Notes: generated by a model not told the origin, from the sequence alone. A stretch of DNA of 64,000 bases from Lysobacter sp. Root916 (GCF_001429785.1 NZ_LMJF01000001.1:570462-634461); one strand, 5' to 3'; shown: positions 29,661-39,202, counted from the first letter of the stretch. Numbers and translations: made by a program.

Positions 29661-30455
29661 ATGCAATCGCCCGACACCACATCGCCGGACCCGCACCCCA
29701 AGAGCGTCGGCGGTGCGGTGGACTACGACGCGGAACTGCAGTTGCACGACCGCGTGTTCCGCACCGCCTGCGCCATCGCCGCCCATGAGCGCGTACTGGA
29801 CATCGGCTGCGGGGCAGGGCAGACCACCCGCGATGCGGCGCGTGCGGCGGCGTCCGGTAGCGCGATGGGCCTCGATATCATGGCCCCGGCGATCGAGAAA
29901 GCGCGCGCATTCGCCGCAGCCCAAGGCGTGCGCAACGTACGTTTCGAACACGGCGACGCAGCCACCTATCCGCTCCCATCGCAAGCCTTCGACGTCGCCA
30001 TCAGCCGCTACGGCACCATGTTCTTCGCCGACCCGCTGGCTGCGTTCCGCAACATACGCAGCGTGCTGACCGAAGACGGCCGTCTCGTCATGATGGTCTG
30101 GCAGGCCCGCGAGGCCAACGAGTGGTCCACCGCCGTGCATGGTGCCCACGCCAAATCCACCGCCGCGTTCTCGCTAGCGGACCCGGCGGTCACCGAGCGC
30201 CTGCTCGCCGAGGCCGGGTTCGCCCAGGCGACGTTTCAGGACGTACACGAGCCTGTGTACTACGGCGATAGCATCGAGGCCGCCTTGGAATGGATCGGGC
30301 AGTTCCAGGCCACCAAGGCCGCCTTGCAATCGCTGGACGTAGCGGCCGCCGCGCGCGAGCGGGCGCGACTGCGCGAAGTCGTCGCGCAGCACTATCGGGA
30401 CGGAGGCGTGTGGTTCGGCTCGCGGGCGTGGATCGTCAGCGCGGGAGGCCGGTGA
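29661..30455 (+). CDS. Class I SAM-dependent methyltransferase
   Basis: A 264-residue methyltransferase. Motif I is VLDIGCGAGQTTRDAARAAA near residue 50, motif II is GDAATYPLPSQAFDVAISRY, and EDGRLVMMVWQAREANEW follows. This matches the UbiE/Methyltransf_11-type group with small-molecule substrates; the substrate is not identifiable. The ATG at 29661 follows GGGAG. The gene is monocistronic, between a secreted hydrolase and an oppositely oriented secreted protein. Confidence 0.85.
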   Translation: MQSPDTTSPDPHPKSVGGAVDYDAELQLHDRVFRTACAIAAHERVLDIGCGAGQTTRDAARAAASGSAMGLDIMAPAIEKARAFAAAQGVRNVRFEHGDAATYPLPSQAFDVAISRYGTMFFADPLAAFRNIRSVLTEDGRLVMMVWQAREANEWSTAVHGAHAKSTAAFSLADPAVTERLLAEAGFAQATFQDVHEPVYYGDSIEAALEWIGQFQATKAALQSLDVAAAARERARLREVVAQHYRDGGVWFGSRAWIVSAGGR

Positions 30456-30477
30456 TGTTGCGAGTCCAGGTGGTCGC

Positions 30478-30855
30478 CTAGAAGTCGCACCTCAAGCTTC
30501 CGTCGATGGTGCGCGTGCTGATCTTGAGCTGGGCTTTGCCCTTCTGCCCGATCAGAGTGAAAGACGGCGGCAGCGAATCGTCGCCAGGGTTGCGAAACGT
30601 CAGATCGACGGTCGCCGTCTTTTGGCTGAACTGTTTCAGGGTGTACTGCTTCGACGACAAGGTAATCAGATCGCCGGAGCCCAAGGTCGTCGAGCTGAAG
30701 ACGACCATCGGGTCGATGTCGGTGTAGCCGATGAACTCCACCTCGTAGTATTGCGGCGATTCGCCGCCGGTGAAACGGCAGGCGGTCTGTGAGGCAGTGG
30801 CGGGCTGGCCGAAGAGGGCCAATAGGGCGGTAGCGAGAACTATCCTTGGTCTCAT
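30478..30855 (-). CDS. Hypothetical secreted protein
   Basis: A 125-residue product with a signal peptide (MRPRIVLATALLALFGQPATA, cleavage near TASQ). The mature protein is a small, probably all-beta domain with two Cys (positions 26 and 123), one near each end, which could form a disulfide. I recognise no family. It converges with the methyltransferase gene, with 22 bases between stops. Confidence 0.65.
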   Translation of the reverse strand: MRPRIVLATALLALFGQPATASQTACRFTGGESPQYYEVEFIGYTDIDPMVVFSSTTLGSGDLITLSSKQYTLKQFSQKTATVDLTFRNPGDDSLPPSFTLIGQKGKAQLKISTRTIDGSLRCDF

Positions 30856-31159
30856 GGGGCGGTTCCTGATGGGGCGTGCCGCAATGCGGCTTCGGCGGGC
30901 GAAGAACTGCTAAGCCGCGATCGCTGGGATGCCGCCCAGGCTAGCTTTGTACACGTGCGTGAGCGGTCGGCGGTCGCGGCCGATCTATGAGGCCTAAGCC
31001 ACTGAACTTATGCAAGCTGGATGCGGCGAGCCGGTGGAGGCGGGGTCGGAACCGGTGCGCGGCCTTGCGCGGCAGCCTTCAGTCCCGCCCCGACCATGGC
31101 CGCCGACCAGGAAAGACCGCGTTCCTAGATAGCGACGGCGCTAAGCCAGGGAGTCAAGC
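30856..31159. other. Intergenic stretch, nothing recognised
   Basis: This stretch of 304 bases lies between the divergent secreted-protein and glycosylase-like genes. It must hold both promoters, but I see no convincing -35/-10 pair, repeat or RNA gene. Confidence 0.5.
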
Positions 31160-31942
31160 ATGAACACGGACCCGTTCGATACCGGCCCTACGGGCAAATT
31201 CCGCACGCTGTGCCAGAAGTATCCCGACGACACGGTGTATCGGGGCGCGGACGGTTTTCGTTCGCTGTGGGGACCGATCTTCTACCGCGGCCGTGCCAAT
31301 GGCACTGCGCGTCTGTTGGTCATCGGCCAGGACCCGGCGCAGACCGAGGCATTTACGCGCCGGATTCTGTCGGGACAGGCCGGGCGGCGCGTGCAGGGCT
31401 TCGTCGAGAAGCTGGGCTACACGCGCAGCTATCTGATGATCAACGCCTTCGTGTACGGCATCTTCAACCAGAACATGGCGATGCCGCACCTCAACGATCC
31501 GGAGATTCAGGCCTATCGTCATCAGTGGCTGGAGGCGGCGTTCGCGAAGGGCAAGATCGAAGCGGTGGTGACCTTCGGCAACGCCGCGTTCAATGCCTGG
31601 ACCGCGTTCAAGGCGACGCCGGCCGGGCAGGCGGTGACGGCCTTCCATCAGAAGGCGCTGCACCCTACGGCCGACAAGCCCGGTGGGCCAATCACGCGCA
31701 AGGACCTGCTCGATAACTGGAATGTCGCCCTGAACAAGCTGCGCCCGCACATCCAGAACCCGGACGTAAGCAAGCCCCTGGTTCCCTACGGCAACGACTT
31801 CACCGCGGCCGAGCTGCCGGCGATTCCCAGCCGCGACTTCCCGATGGGCCTACAGCCCTGGATGCGCAACACGGACTTCTGGGCGGGCATGTCGGACCCA
31901 CCCGGCACCGAGCGGGCCAACATCTCCATCGTGGTCCCGTAA
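31160..31942 (+). CDS. Uracil-DNA-glycosylase superfamily protein
   Basis: A 260-residue product. The segment ARLLVIGQDPAQTEAFTRRI, followed by GRRVQGFVEKLGY and YLMINAFVYGIFNQ, matches motif A and the following helix and strand of the UDG superfamily. A possible motif B is ALHPTADKPGG. The C-terminal 60 residues (after KPLVPYGNDF) are an extension that I cannot assign. The usual catalytic Asp/Asn environment (QDP) is kept, but no typical HPSP loop is visible, so uracil excision is not assured. It may act on other bases or be a non-catalytic relative. Single gene, ATG at 31160. Confidence 0.7.
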   Translation: MNTDPFDTGPTGKFRTLCQKYPDDTVYRGADGFRSLWGPIFYRGRANGTARLLVIGQDPAQTEAFTRRILSGQAGRRVQGFVEKLGYTRSYLMINAFVYGIFNQNMAMPHLNDPEIQAYRHQWLEAAFAKGKIEAVVTFGNAAFNAWTAFKATPAGQAVTAFHQKALHPTADKPGGPITRKDLLDNWNVALNKLRPHIQNPDVSKPLVPYGNDFTAAELPAIPSRDFPMGLQPWMRNTDFWAGMSDPPGTERANISIVVP

Positions 31943-31946
31943 GCGC

Positions 31947-32561
31947 TCAGGCCACCACCGAGGGATCGGCGACTTCGATCACCCGCGGCGTGTCGCCCAA
32001 GGCATTCGGGGCGCACCAGACGCGCGCCTGCGCGCCTACACCGGGAACTTGGGTTTGCAGCAGATACTCGCGCGAGTGCTCGGGATGCCACTGGCCGCTA
32101 ATCGGCCGGTCGCCGGGGATCTGCACGACGAGCGCGAACGAAGCGACCGCACCGTCTTCGGCGAGCGTCCAGCGCCGCTCGCTCACCCGGCCGGTCGTCG
32201 CGATCGCGTTGGGCCCCATTGCGCGCCAAGCCGCTTGCAGCCGAGCTTCGTGCTTCGCCTGCCGGATCGAAGCGATCAACAGCGCCCACAGCGCGGCCGT
32301 GAGCCCGCCGATCATGACGGTGAAGATGAGGTTGAACCAAGCGCCGGGCGTGTCGCTGGTCCAGAGCAGATGCAGGGCCCAGGCGGCGCCGGCCGATGCG
32401 ATCGCGTTCATGAGCGCGAACGACCTGCGCCCGGCGACGCTCATGCGACGTGGGAGTCTTAAAGCCTTCGGCGCCCGCTCCAGCGATGATGCCGCTTCGA
32501 GCCGCGGCAAGAGATGGATGACATGGCCGTCGGCGTAGTCGTGCGTGCTGGGCGTCGGCAT
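31947..32561 (-). CDS. Hypothetical membrane protein with two transmembrane helices
   Basis: A 204-residue product. A cytoplasmic N-terminal part of about 50 residues precedes two hydrophobic helices (ALMNAIASAGAAWALHLLW and WFNLIFTVMIGGLTAALWAL). A soluble region of about 100 residues follows, with a beta-rich core (AIATTGRVSERRWTLAEDGA and onward). This layout recalls DUF3592-like proteins, but I cannot confirm that. It converges with the glycosylase-like gene, with stops 4 bases apart. Confidence 0.6.
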   Translation of the reverse strand: MPTPSTHDYADGHVIHLLPRLEAASSLERAPKALRLPRRMSVAGRRSFALMNAIASAGAAWALHLLWTSDTPGAWFNLIFTVMIGGLTAALWALLIASIRQAKHEARLQAAWRAMGPNAIATTGRVSERRWTLAEDGAVASFALVVQIPGDRPISGQWHPEHSREYLLQTQVPGVGAQARVWCAPNALGDTPRVIEVADPSVVA

Positions 32562-32650
32562 GCGCGCATGGTAGTGCGCCTTGTCGGATTCGGGCTAGCG
32601 TTCGCCGGCAGGGAGCCGCAGGGCCGGCGAGGCGACGACCGACGCCGCGA

Positions 32651-32989
32651 TCAGGACTCCGGGTTGTACATGATCTCGCGCACTTCCTGGGCGCAACGGC
32701 AGGACGCGGCGAGCTTGGCCGCCCACTGCAGCGCCTCGTCCCGCGAGGGCACTTCGATGATCGAAAAGCCGCCGATCACCGCCTTGGTTTCCGGGTAGGG
32801 GCCGGCGGAGACCGAGCCGTCGCTGGCTACGATGCTGGCCTGTTGGCTCAGAAGCCCGCCGCCGAAGATCCAGACCCCGGCGGCCTTGGCTTCGCGCACC
32901 ACGGCGTGCGAGGCCTCGGATACCGCGGGCAAATCGGCTTCAGGAATCGTCATCGTTCCGTCATCGAACGAGATCAGGTATCGCATCAT
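32651..32989 (-). CDS. YCII-related (DGPF domain) protein
   Basis: The 112-residue product starts MMRYLISFDDGTMTIPEADL. The YCII fold signature is visible as GVWIFGGGLLSQQASIVASD, DGSVSAGPYPETKAVIGGFSI and IEVPSRDEALQWAAKLA. Members of this group often accompany ECF sigma factors, but none lies next to this one. It is a small soluble protein, possibly an enzyme. The ATG at 32989 follows GGAGAG. Confidence 0.85.
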   Translation of the reverse strand: MMRYLISFDDGTMTIPEADLPAVSEASHAVVREAKAAGVWIFGGGLLSQQASIVASDGSVSAGPYPETKAVIGGFSIIEVPSRDEALQWAAKLAASCRCAQEVREIMYNPES

Positions 32990-33012
32990 CTCCACTCTCC
33001 CGTGATTGGCGG

Positions 33013-33321
33013 TCAGGACACTTGCGGTTTGTCGGCGCGTGCACGGCGCACCACGAAACGCCGAGCCAGCCAGGTGAGCAGCACCAGCACGGCGGGGCAG
33101 GCCCAGCCGAAAGCGGCGGCGATGGCGACGTTGTCGTCTGCCGCCGGGGCCGGATCCTGAGCGGCGAACGCATAGGCCAGATTGAGCGCCCAGCCCAGCG
33201 CGACCGCGATGCCCGCCGCGACCAGGCCGTGCAGGCGCGTGCGCGATCGCAACAGCCAGAACGCGACTACCGGCAACGCCAGCGCCGCGAGCAGGAGTGC
33301 GAGGACTGCGTAGTGGTCCAT
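33013..33321 (-). CDS. Small hypothetical membrane protein
   Basis: A 102-residue, very hydrophobic protein with three predicted membrane segments (LALLLAALALPVVAFWLL, VAAGIAVALGWALNLAYAFA and FGWACPAVLVLLTWLARRF). No family was recognised. It lies 23 bases upstream of the YCII gene on the same strand and may be co-transcribed with it. Confidence 0.6.
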   Translation of the reverse strand: MDHYAVLALLLAALALPVVAFWLLRSRTRLHGLVAAGIAVALGWALNLAYAFAAQDPAPAADDNVAIAAAFGWACPAVLVLLTWLARRFVVRRARADKPQVS

Positions 33322-33489
33322 GAGCTATCCGCCGAATCCAGCGATAGCGGGATTCTGGGTATCGCGGGGCGCGGCCGTCAATCCGGCCTCGCGGCGCGGT
33401 GAGGGCGTTACAGAAGCGGCGCGACCCACGGCCGCACACCGACGTCACGGGCCGTCGCATGGGCGCGGTTCGCGCCGCTCCTGCAAGCC

Positions 33490-34011
33490 TTAAGCGGGAA
33501 CCGGTTCCTCGGTGGGCGCAAGCACCGCGCGCACGCCGCGCGGGATCGCCTGGGCGTCCATGTTCAGCACGACGACGCGGCCGGCGTTGAGGGCCGCGCC
33601 GATCTCGATGTCGGCGCCCAAAGCGCGCGCGATGTCGTCCAGCGGCGCGCTGGGCGGCGCGCCGCGGCGGTCCTTGCCGGAGAAGCGCCATCGGTTGTAC
33701 TCGGCCCAGGCGATCAGCAGCACGGTCGCGCACAACGCCAGGGTCGGCAGCGCGATCAGCAGGAAGGGCTCGACCCGGTGCTCGCGCATGTACAGCTCGA
33801 AGTAGGCGTTGCGGATGCCCAGCACCCACAGCAGGAAGGTGATCACCGGCATCCACAGGTACACGTACATGCCCCAGAACACCGCGGTCACGAAGCCCCA
33901 CGCGGTGCGGCGCAGGCGCGGTTGGGCGCGCCGCTTCTGGATTAGGCGCGAATCGTATTTGGCCGTGCTCTGGCGGCCGGCCGGGTCGCGGCCAGGCTGG
34001 GTGGTGCTCAT
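33490..34011 (-). CDS. pgaD: Poly-beta-1,6-N-acetylglucosamine biosynthesis protein PgaD
   Basis: A 173-residue inner-membrane protein. Two transmembrane helices (WGFVTAVFWGMYVYLWMPVITFLLW region and FLLIALPTLALCATVLLIAW) are followed by a cytoplasmic tail with LDDIARALGAD. PgaD partners PgaC in the synthase complex, where c-di-GMP promotes the interaction in E. coli. It starts within the pgaC end (4-base overlap), which confirms the identity. It is last in the pga operon. Confidence 0.92.
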   Translation of the reverse strand: MSTTQPGRDPAGRQSTAKYDSRLIQKRRAQPRLRRTAWGFVTAVFWGMYVYLWMPVITFLLWVLGIRNAYFELYMREHRVEPFLLIALPTLALCATVLLIAWAEYNRWRFSGKDRRGAPPSAPLDDIARALGADIEIGAALNAGRVVVLNMDAQAIPRGVRAVLAPTEEPVPA

Positions 34012-35261
34012 CGGATTCCCCTGTCAGGACTGACCCAGGTCGCGCGCGTGCCGCGGCGCTTGAGCAGCGCCTTGGGCAACGCGGTGACCGTGGTCGCGAA
34101 ACTCAACAACCAGTACGCCATCGGGTACCAGATCATCCAGTAGTAGTTGCGGCCGACACCGGTCTCGTAGCGGCGGTCGATGATGATGCTGGCCGCGAAC
34201 TGCAGCAGGCAGACCATCGCCAGGATCATGCCGTGCCAGGACGGCAGCAGACTGCGGATGGTCAGCTCCGGCGGCAGCGGCAGGAACAGGCCCAAGGCCC
34301 ACAGCAGCAGGATGAAGGCCATGGTGTAGGCCCAGACCACGCTGAGCATGTATTCGGCCATCACCGCCCACATGCGGCGCTTGCGCCAGGACAGCAGGTC
34401 GCGGCTGTGGCGCAGCAGCACTTCGACGCCGCCCTGGGCCCAGCGCAGGCGCTGGCGCCACAGGCCCTTGAGCGTTTCCGGCATCAGGATGAAGCACAGC
34501 GCGTTGGGTTCGTAACGGATGTCCCAGTGGTCCATCTGCAGGCGCCAGCTGATGTCGATGTCCTCGGTCACCATGTTGTCGGACCAGTAACCGATCCGGT
34601 GCAGGGCGGTACGCCGGAACGCGCAGATCACGCCCGAGACGGTGAACAAGCGGCCGTACACGCGCTGGGCGCGCTTGATCATGCCGATGATCGAGGAGAA
34701 CTCGCCCACTTGCAGGCGACCGAGCAGGGTGGAGCGGTTGCGGATGCGCGGGTTGCCGGTGACCGCGCCCACGCGTTGGCCCGAGGCCAGGTGCCAGACC
34801 ATCCAATGGGTCGCGTACTCGTCCAGCAGGGCGTCGCCGTCGATGCAGACCAGGTACTCCGAGCGCGCGGCCAGCGCGCCCATGCGCATGGCGTTGGCCT
34901 TGCCCAGGTTGCGGTCGAGGTGGATCACGCGCAGGCGCGGGTACTGTTGGGCCAGCGCGTTGAGCTTCTCGGCGGTGTCGTCGCGGCTGCCGTCGTTGAT
35001 GGCGATGACTTCGAAATCCGGATAGCGCTGCGCCATCGCCGCGCCGATGGTCTCGTGGACGTTGTCGCCCTCGTTGTGGCAGGGGATCAGGATCGACACC
35101 AGCGGGGTGTCCGCCAGCGGCGGCGGATCGGTGCGCGGGCGCTCGTGGCGCTCGCGGCGCAGGTAGTAGTACAGCCCGCCCGAGATCCAGAAGAACGACA
35201 TCACGATCGGATAGAAGAACGCGAACTCGAACAGCAGGTAGAGGAGACGATGCATGATCAT
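34008..35261 (-). CDS. pgaC: Poly-beta-1,6-N-acetyl-D-glucosamine synthase PgaC
   Basis: A 417-residue membrane-bound GT2 processive glycosyltransferase using UDP-GlcNAc. Catalytic motifs are VSILIPCHNEGDNVHETIGA, AINDGSRDD, LVCIDGDALLDEYATHWMVW, NMVTEDIDISWRLQ (TED) and QRLRWAQGG (QxxRW). One helix lies at the N-terminus (FEFAFFYPIVMSFFWISGGL) and several at the C-terminus. It lies 4 bases after pgaB and overlaps pgaD. Confidence 0.97.
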   Translation of the reverse strand: MIMHRLLYLLFEFAFFYPIVMSFFWISGGLYYYLRRERHERPRTDPPPLADTPLVSILIPCHNEGDNVHETIGAAMAQRYPDFEVIAINDGSRDDTAEKLNALAQQYPRLRVIHLDRNLGKANAMRMGALAARSEYLVCIDGDALLDEYATHWMVWHLASGQRVGAVTGNPRIRNRSTLLGRLQVGEFSSIIGMIKRAQRVYGRLFTVSGVICAFRRTALHRIGYWSDNMVTEDIDISWRLQMDHWDIRYEPNALCFILMPETLKGLWRQRLRWAQGGVEVLLRHSRDLLSWRKRRMWAVMAEYMLSVVWAYTMAFILLLWALGLFLPLPPELTIRSLLPSWHGMILAMVCLLQFAASIIIDRRYETGVGRNYYWMIWYPMAYWLLSFATTVTALPKALLKRRGTRATWVSPDRGIR

Positions 35262-35265
35262 CGCC

Positions 35266-37155
35266 TCACTTTTCCAGGTACGGGAACGAACGCGCCGACA
35301 GCGCCTCGCGCGCGTCGGCGGTGCTCGGCAGATCGGCGACGAAGTCGTCCGGATACCAGCCCAGATGACGCACGCCCTGGGCGAGCAGACGCCGCACCTG
35401 CGCCTTCAAGCGCTCGGCCGGAATCGGCCGGCGACTGCGCCAGTCCACCGTCTGCAGTTCGAACAGGGTCTGGGTGAGCTGCGGATCGTGCGCGCGCGCG
35501 GCCGCGACCAGGCGGTCCAGCCAGCGCTCGGGTTGGCGGCTGCCTTCCATCCACGGCATCGCCATCAGCGCGGTGTAGTCGTAGGCGCGGTTGAAGGTGT
35601 CCAGGCGCTGTGCGAACCAAGCCTCGCTCTGCGGTTCCAGCACCGGGCGCGCGTAGAGGTTGCGCACGGTCTTGAGCTTGGGCCGCCAGCGTTCGGCGGC
35701 GCGCTTGAGTTCCAGAGTGAAGTCGATCAGCTCCTGGGTACGCGCCTGCGATTCCACCGCGGCGCTGCCCTTGAGCTCGGTGTCGCGCAGGTAGGCGTCG
35801 TCGTGGAACAGCAGGCCTTCCAGGTAGGAGCCGGCGGCGAGGTCGGCGTAGATGCCGGCGACCAGGCGGCGCACCTCCGGCTTGGTGTAGTCGAGGCGAT
35901 ACACCTCGTCGGCGCGCGCGCCCGGGATCGCCAATGCGGCGCGCCGGGCGGGATCGGGCAGCTCGTAGCCCAGCACCGGCAGCCAGGCGTAAACCACCAC
36001 CCCCGCGCGCGACTTGAGCTGCCAGGCGACGCGGTTGAACAGGTCCGCGCGCATCGGCAGGGCGTGATTGGGGAAGTACAAGGCATCGGCCGAACCGTTG
36101 CCGTCCGGATCGGCGAAGGCCTGCAGGAACACATGGCTGGGCGCGATCTGCTTGACCCGTTCGATCAGGGCGTCGAGATTGCGCTCGGTCTGGGCCGGGT
36201 CGGCGTCGTAGACCGAATCCAGATCCACTTGCAACGCGCGCACGCCGGTGCGCTCGTCGTCGTGGCGCAGCTGATAGGCGAGGTCGCCGACGTTGGGGTT
36301 GTTCATCACCAACAGACGCGCCAGGCCGTGCAGATCCGACGGCATCGGCGTGCTGCGGCCTTCCAGGTCGAACGAGACCGACATGCCGAGCTGCTCGGCG
36401 ATGTCGTTGGTGACGCTGCTGTAGGCCGCATACGGCCACACCACCGCGCGCGGGGCGCGGCCGAGTTCGCGCTGCAGGCGTTGTTTGCTGCGCTCCAGGT
36501 CGGCGCGCACGCGCGCGAGGTATTCGGCCTCGCTTTCGTAGCGCGCGCTGGCCGGATCGTAGCGACGGGTGACCGCGGCCGGGGTCGAGTTGCCCTGCGG
36601 ATTGGAGACGATGCCGTGGTGCAGGTCGTCGCTGTGGCTGGCGACTTCGATCAGGCCGCTGTCCTGCATCTCGCGCAACTGCGCCCAGGTCACGAAGTCG
36701 TCGCCGGTGAACGGACGCGGGCCGTAGTCGACGGTTTCGCCGGCCGGCAGCTCGACCCAATGCGTGACCACCGCGGCCAGGGCCGGGTAGTTGTAGGCGC
36801 GCAGCAGCGGGAAGGCGCGCGTGTACAGACTGCGCAGGCCGTCGTCGAAAGTGATCAGCACCGGCTTGGACGGTAGCGCCGCGCCGCCGTTGTTGGCCGC
36901 GATCACCTGCGCGAGCGAGACCGGGTGATAGCCGTGCCCGGACAGCCAGTCCAGGTGGGCGGCGAAGTTCTGGGTGCTGACGGCATAGGCATCGCCGTCG
37001 CCCTTGCGCGCGACGTCGTCGCGCACGTCGTGGTAGCTCAGCACCAGCAGCGGCTCGGCGGCGCGCGCGGCGGCGGGCAGCAGCATGCAGAACACCAGCG
37101 CGTACAGCGCCAGCACGATCAGGATCAGCCGCGAGGGGCGGTGTGGACGGTTCAT
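35266..37155 (-). CDS. pgaB: Poly-beta-1,6-N-acetyl-D-glucosamine N-deacetylase PgaB
   Basis: A 629-residue periplasmic protein. The export signal is IVLALYALVFCMLLPAAARA (no good lipobox, unlike E. coli PgaB). The N-terminal CE4 deacetylase domain has LSYHDVRDD, LITFDDGLRS and VASHSDDLHHG as metal-site motifs. The C-terminal GH153-type glycoside hydrolase domain has GLLFHDDAYLRD, containing the expected catalytic Asp. It partially deacetylates PNAG during export. It begins one base after the pgaA stop. Confidence 0.95.
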   Translation of the reverse strand: MNRPHRPSRLILIVLALYALVFCMLLPAAARAAEPLLVLSYHDVRDDVARKGDGDAYAVSTQNFAAHLDWLSGHGYHPVSLAQVIAANNGGAALPSKPVLITFDDGLRSLYTRAFPLLRAYNYPALAAVVTHWVELPAGETVDYGPRPFTGDDFVTWAQLREMQDSGLIEVASHSDDLHHGIVSNPQGNSTPAAVTRRYDPASARYESEAEYLARVRADLERSKQRLQRELGRAPRAVVWPYAAYSSVTNDIAEQLGMSVSFDLEGRSTPMPSDLHGLARLLVMNNPNVGDLAYQLRHDDERTGVRALQVDLDSVYDADPAQTERNLDALIERVKQIAPSHVFLQAFADPDGNGSADALYFPNHALPMRADLFNRVAWQLKSRAGVVVYAWLPVLGYELPDPARRAALAIPGARADEVYRLDYTKPEVRRLVAGIYADLAAGSYLEGLLFHDDAYLRDTELKGSAAVESQARTQELIDFTLELKRAAERWRPKLKTVRNLYARPVLEPQSEAWFAQRLDTFNRAYDYTALMAMPWMEGSRQPERWLDRLVAAARAHDPQLTQTLFELQTVDWRSRRPIPAERLKAQVRRLLAQGVRHLGWYPDDFVADLPSTADAREALSARSFPYLEK

Positions 37156-37156
37156 C

Positions 37157-39202
37157 TCATTCTCCCCAGCGGAATTCGGCGTCGAAGCCCAGGCGCTGTT
37201 CGCGCTGGCCGTCGTAGACCGGGCGCGACCAGTTCAGGCCGTAGCTCAGCACCCGCCCCGGGGCGAACTGCCACTCGTGTTGATAACGCAGCGACGGCAC
37301 CCAGGCCGTGCCGTAGTCGCGTTGCCAATAGGCGCCCGAGGACAAGGTCAGGCGCTGGCGGAAATGACGGTCGTAGCGCCGCCAGGTCAGATGATCGAAA
37401 CGGATCCCGAATTCCGCCGAGGCGTCGCGCGAAGGATTGAAGTAGGGCGCGTCGTCGCGGCTGCCGCGGCCGGCGCCGAGGCTGGCCAGGCCGTCGATCA
37501 GCAGGTGCGGGCGGCTGAGCAGGCGCTGGTCCAACGCCAGGCTGAGCTGATCGCGCCGGTTGCCGTCGTCGTAGCGCCAATGCTGCAGGCTGGCGCCGAG
37601 CGCGGTGCGTTCGCTGGGGTGGTAGTCGGCGCCGATCTCGACCAAGTCGCCGGTGATGCCGGACGCGCGCGCCTGCAGCGAGGCGGTGGCGTCGTTGCGG
37701 CTCACGCGCGCACGCAGGGAGTAGCGATCGTCGATGCGCCAGCCGGCGCCGACGGCGATCGCGGTGCCGCCCAGGCCGTCGCGGTCGCGGCCGACATAGA
37801 GCTGCGCATCGAGACGGTCGTAGGCGTAGCCCAGGCCGACCTCGTTGCGTTGGGCGACGCTGCGGTCGCCCTGGAAATCGGCCCAGCGCCGGCCGCTGCG
37901 CGCGAGCAGGCGCCAGCGATCGTCGATCAAGGGCGTGGCGACTTCGACGCCGTACTCGCGGTCGCGGTTGCCCAGCGGCGAAGCGCCGCCGCCGTCGCGG
38001 TTGCGTCCGCCGGCCGCGTACACGCGCGCCTGCCAGCCGCGGCGCATGTCCCAGTTGCGGTCCATCGAGCGCACGTGGGCTTCGTTGGGGTAGCGCGCCA
38101 GCAACTGGTCGTGGATCGGCCGGGCCAGGTCGTAGCGCTGCAGCGTGGACAGGGTTTCGACCTGGCCGATGCGCGCCTCGACATTGCGCTCGTCCAGGGT
38201 GCTGGCGATCGAGAAGCGCTCCAGCGCGCGGCTGGGCCAGCCGCGGAACATATAGATGGAGCCCAAGGACGCTTGCAGATCGGCGTTGTTGGGGCCGATC
38301 GCGGCCAGCGGCTCCAGCATCGCCTGGGCGCCGGGCTGGTCCTCGCCGAAGGCGCGCGCCAGGGCGTAGTTGGTCTCGGCGTCGTAGCGTTGCCAGTTCT
38401 CGTAGCCGCGGCGCGCGCCGGGCGCGTGCGGCCAGGGCGCGCGCGCCTCGACCAGCCCGCGCAGCAGCGGCAGGGCCAGGTCGTAGCGTTCGCGTTCCAG
38501 ATGCGCGTAGCCGAGCTGGATCGGCAGGTCGGGGTCGTCGGGGTCGGCCTGCAGCGCGCGCTCCAGCGCGATCGCGGCCTCGTCGGGGCGGCGCAGGGTC
38601 AGCAGCGAATCGCCGACCGCGCCCAGGGCATAGCCCGGCACCGGGCGGCCGCTGTTTTCCAGGCGACGGTATTCGTCGGCGACTTCCTGATGGCGGCCGA
38701 GCCGGTTGAGCACGACCAGGCGGTCGTAGGCCAGGCTGGCCGGCTCCGGCGTGCCGGCGCTCGCGAGCTGCGCACGGTAGGCGTCGATGGCGGCGTCGGC
38801 CGCGCGCGCCTCTTCCAGGCGGGTGGCCTCGTCGACCGCGTAGGCCTTGCTCCAGACGATGCGCCGGGCGAGGCCGGCGGCGTTGAGGTCGGCGGCTTGT
38901 TCGGCGCTGAACAGTTGCGGGCGCGCCAGGTACAGGGTGCGCGCGCGGTCGCGGGCGCCGATGTCGGCCAGGGTCAGCACCCGCAGGCGGTACAGATCGG
39001 CGTCGGCGGGGTGCACCGCGAGGTGGCGTTCGATCAAGGACAGCGCCGCCAGCCAATCGCGGTCGGCGCGCAGTCGTTCGATCTGGGCGTAGGGGATCTC
39101 GGCCGCAGATTGACCTTCAGCGGCAGCTACTGACGTGATGTGTAAGGTTCCACCGGCCAAGACCAAGGCCAGGGACAACGTAAGTCGATGTAAAGACGGC
39201 AT
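37157..39202 (-). CDS. pgaA: Poly-beta-1,6-N-acetyl-D-glucosamine export porin PgaA
   Basis: A 681-residue outer-membrane protein. The start at 39202 gives a signal peptide (LTLSLALVLAGGTLHITSVAAA). TPR-like helical repeats fill the first 380 or so residues (for example the region around ALQADPDDPDLPIQLGYAHL). An outer-membrane beta-barrel follows, ending in QRLGFDAEFRWGE. PgaA exports PNAG. An upstream ATG at 39310 would add 36 residues that do not look like a leader. The gene heads pgaABCD, and a Clp-type site lies about 70 bases upstream. Confidence 0.94.
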   Translation of the reverse strand: MPSLHRLTLSLALVLAGGTLHITSVAAAEGQSAAEIPYAQIERLRADRDWLAALSLIERHLAVHPADADLYRLRVLTLADIGARDRARTLYLARPQLFSAEQAADLNAAGLARRIVWSKAYAVDEATRLEEARAADAAIDAYRAQLASAGTPEPASLAYDRLVVLNRLGRHQEVADEYRRLENSGRPVPGYALGAVGDSLLTLRRPDEAAIALERALQADPDDPDLPIQLGYAHLERERYDLALPLLRGLVEARAPWPHAPGARRGYENWQRYDAETNYALARAFGEDQPGAQAMLEPLAAIGPNNADLQASLGSIYMFRGWPSRALERFSIASTLDERNVEARIGQVETLSTLQRYDLARPIHDQLLARYPNEAHVRSMDRNWDMRRGWQARVYAAGGRNRDGGGASPLGNRDREYGVEVATPLIDDRWRLLARSGRRWADFQGDRSVAQRNEVGLGYAYDRLDAQLYVGRDRDGLGGTAIAVGAGWRIDDRYSLRARVSRNDATASLQARASGITGDLVEIGADYHPSERTALGASLQHWRYDDGNRRDQLSLALDQRLLSRPHLLIDGLASLGAGRGSRDDAPYFNPSRDASAEFGIRFDHLTWRRYDRHFRQRLTLSSGAYWQRDYGTAWVPSLRYQHEWQFAPGRVLSYGLNWSRPVYDGQREQRLGFDAEFRWGE

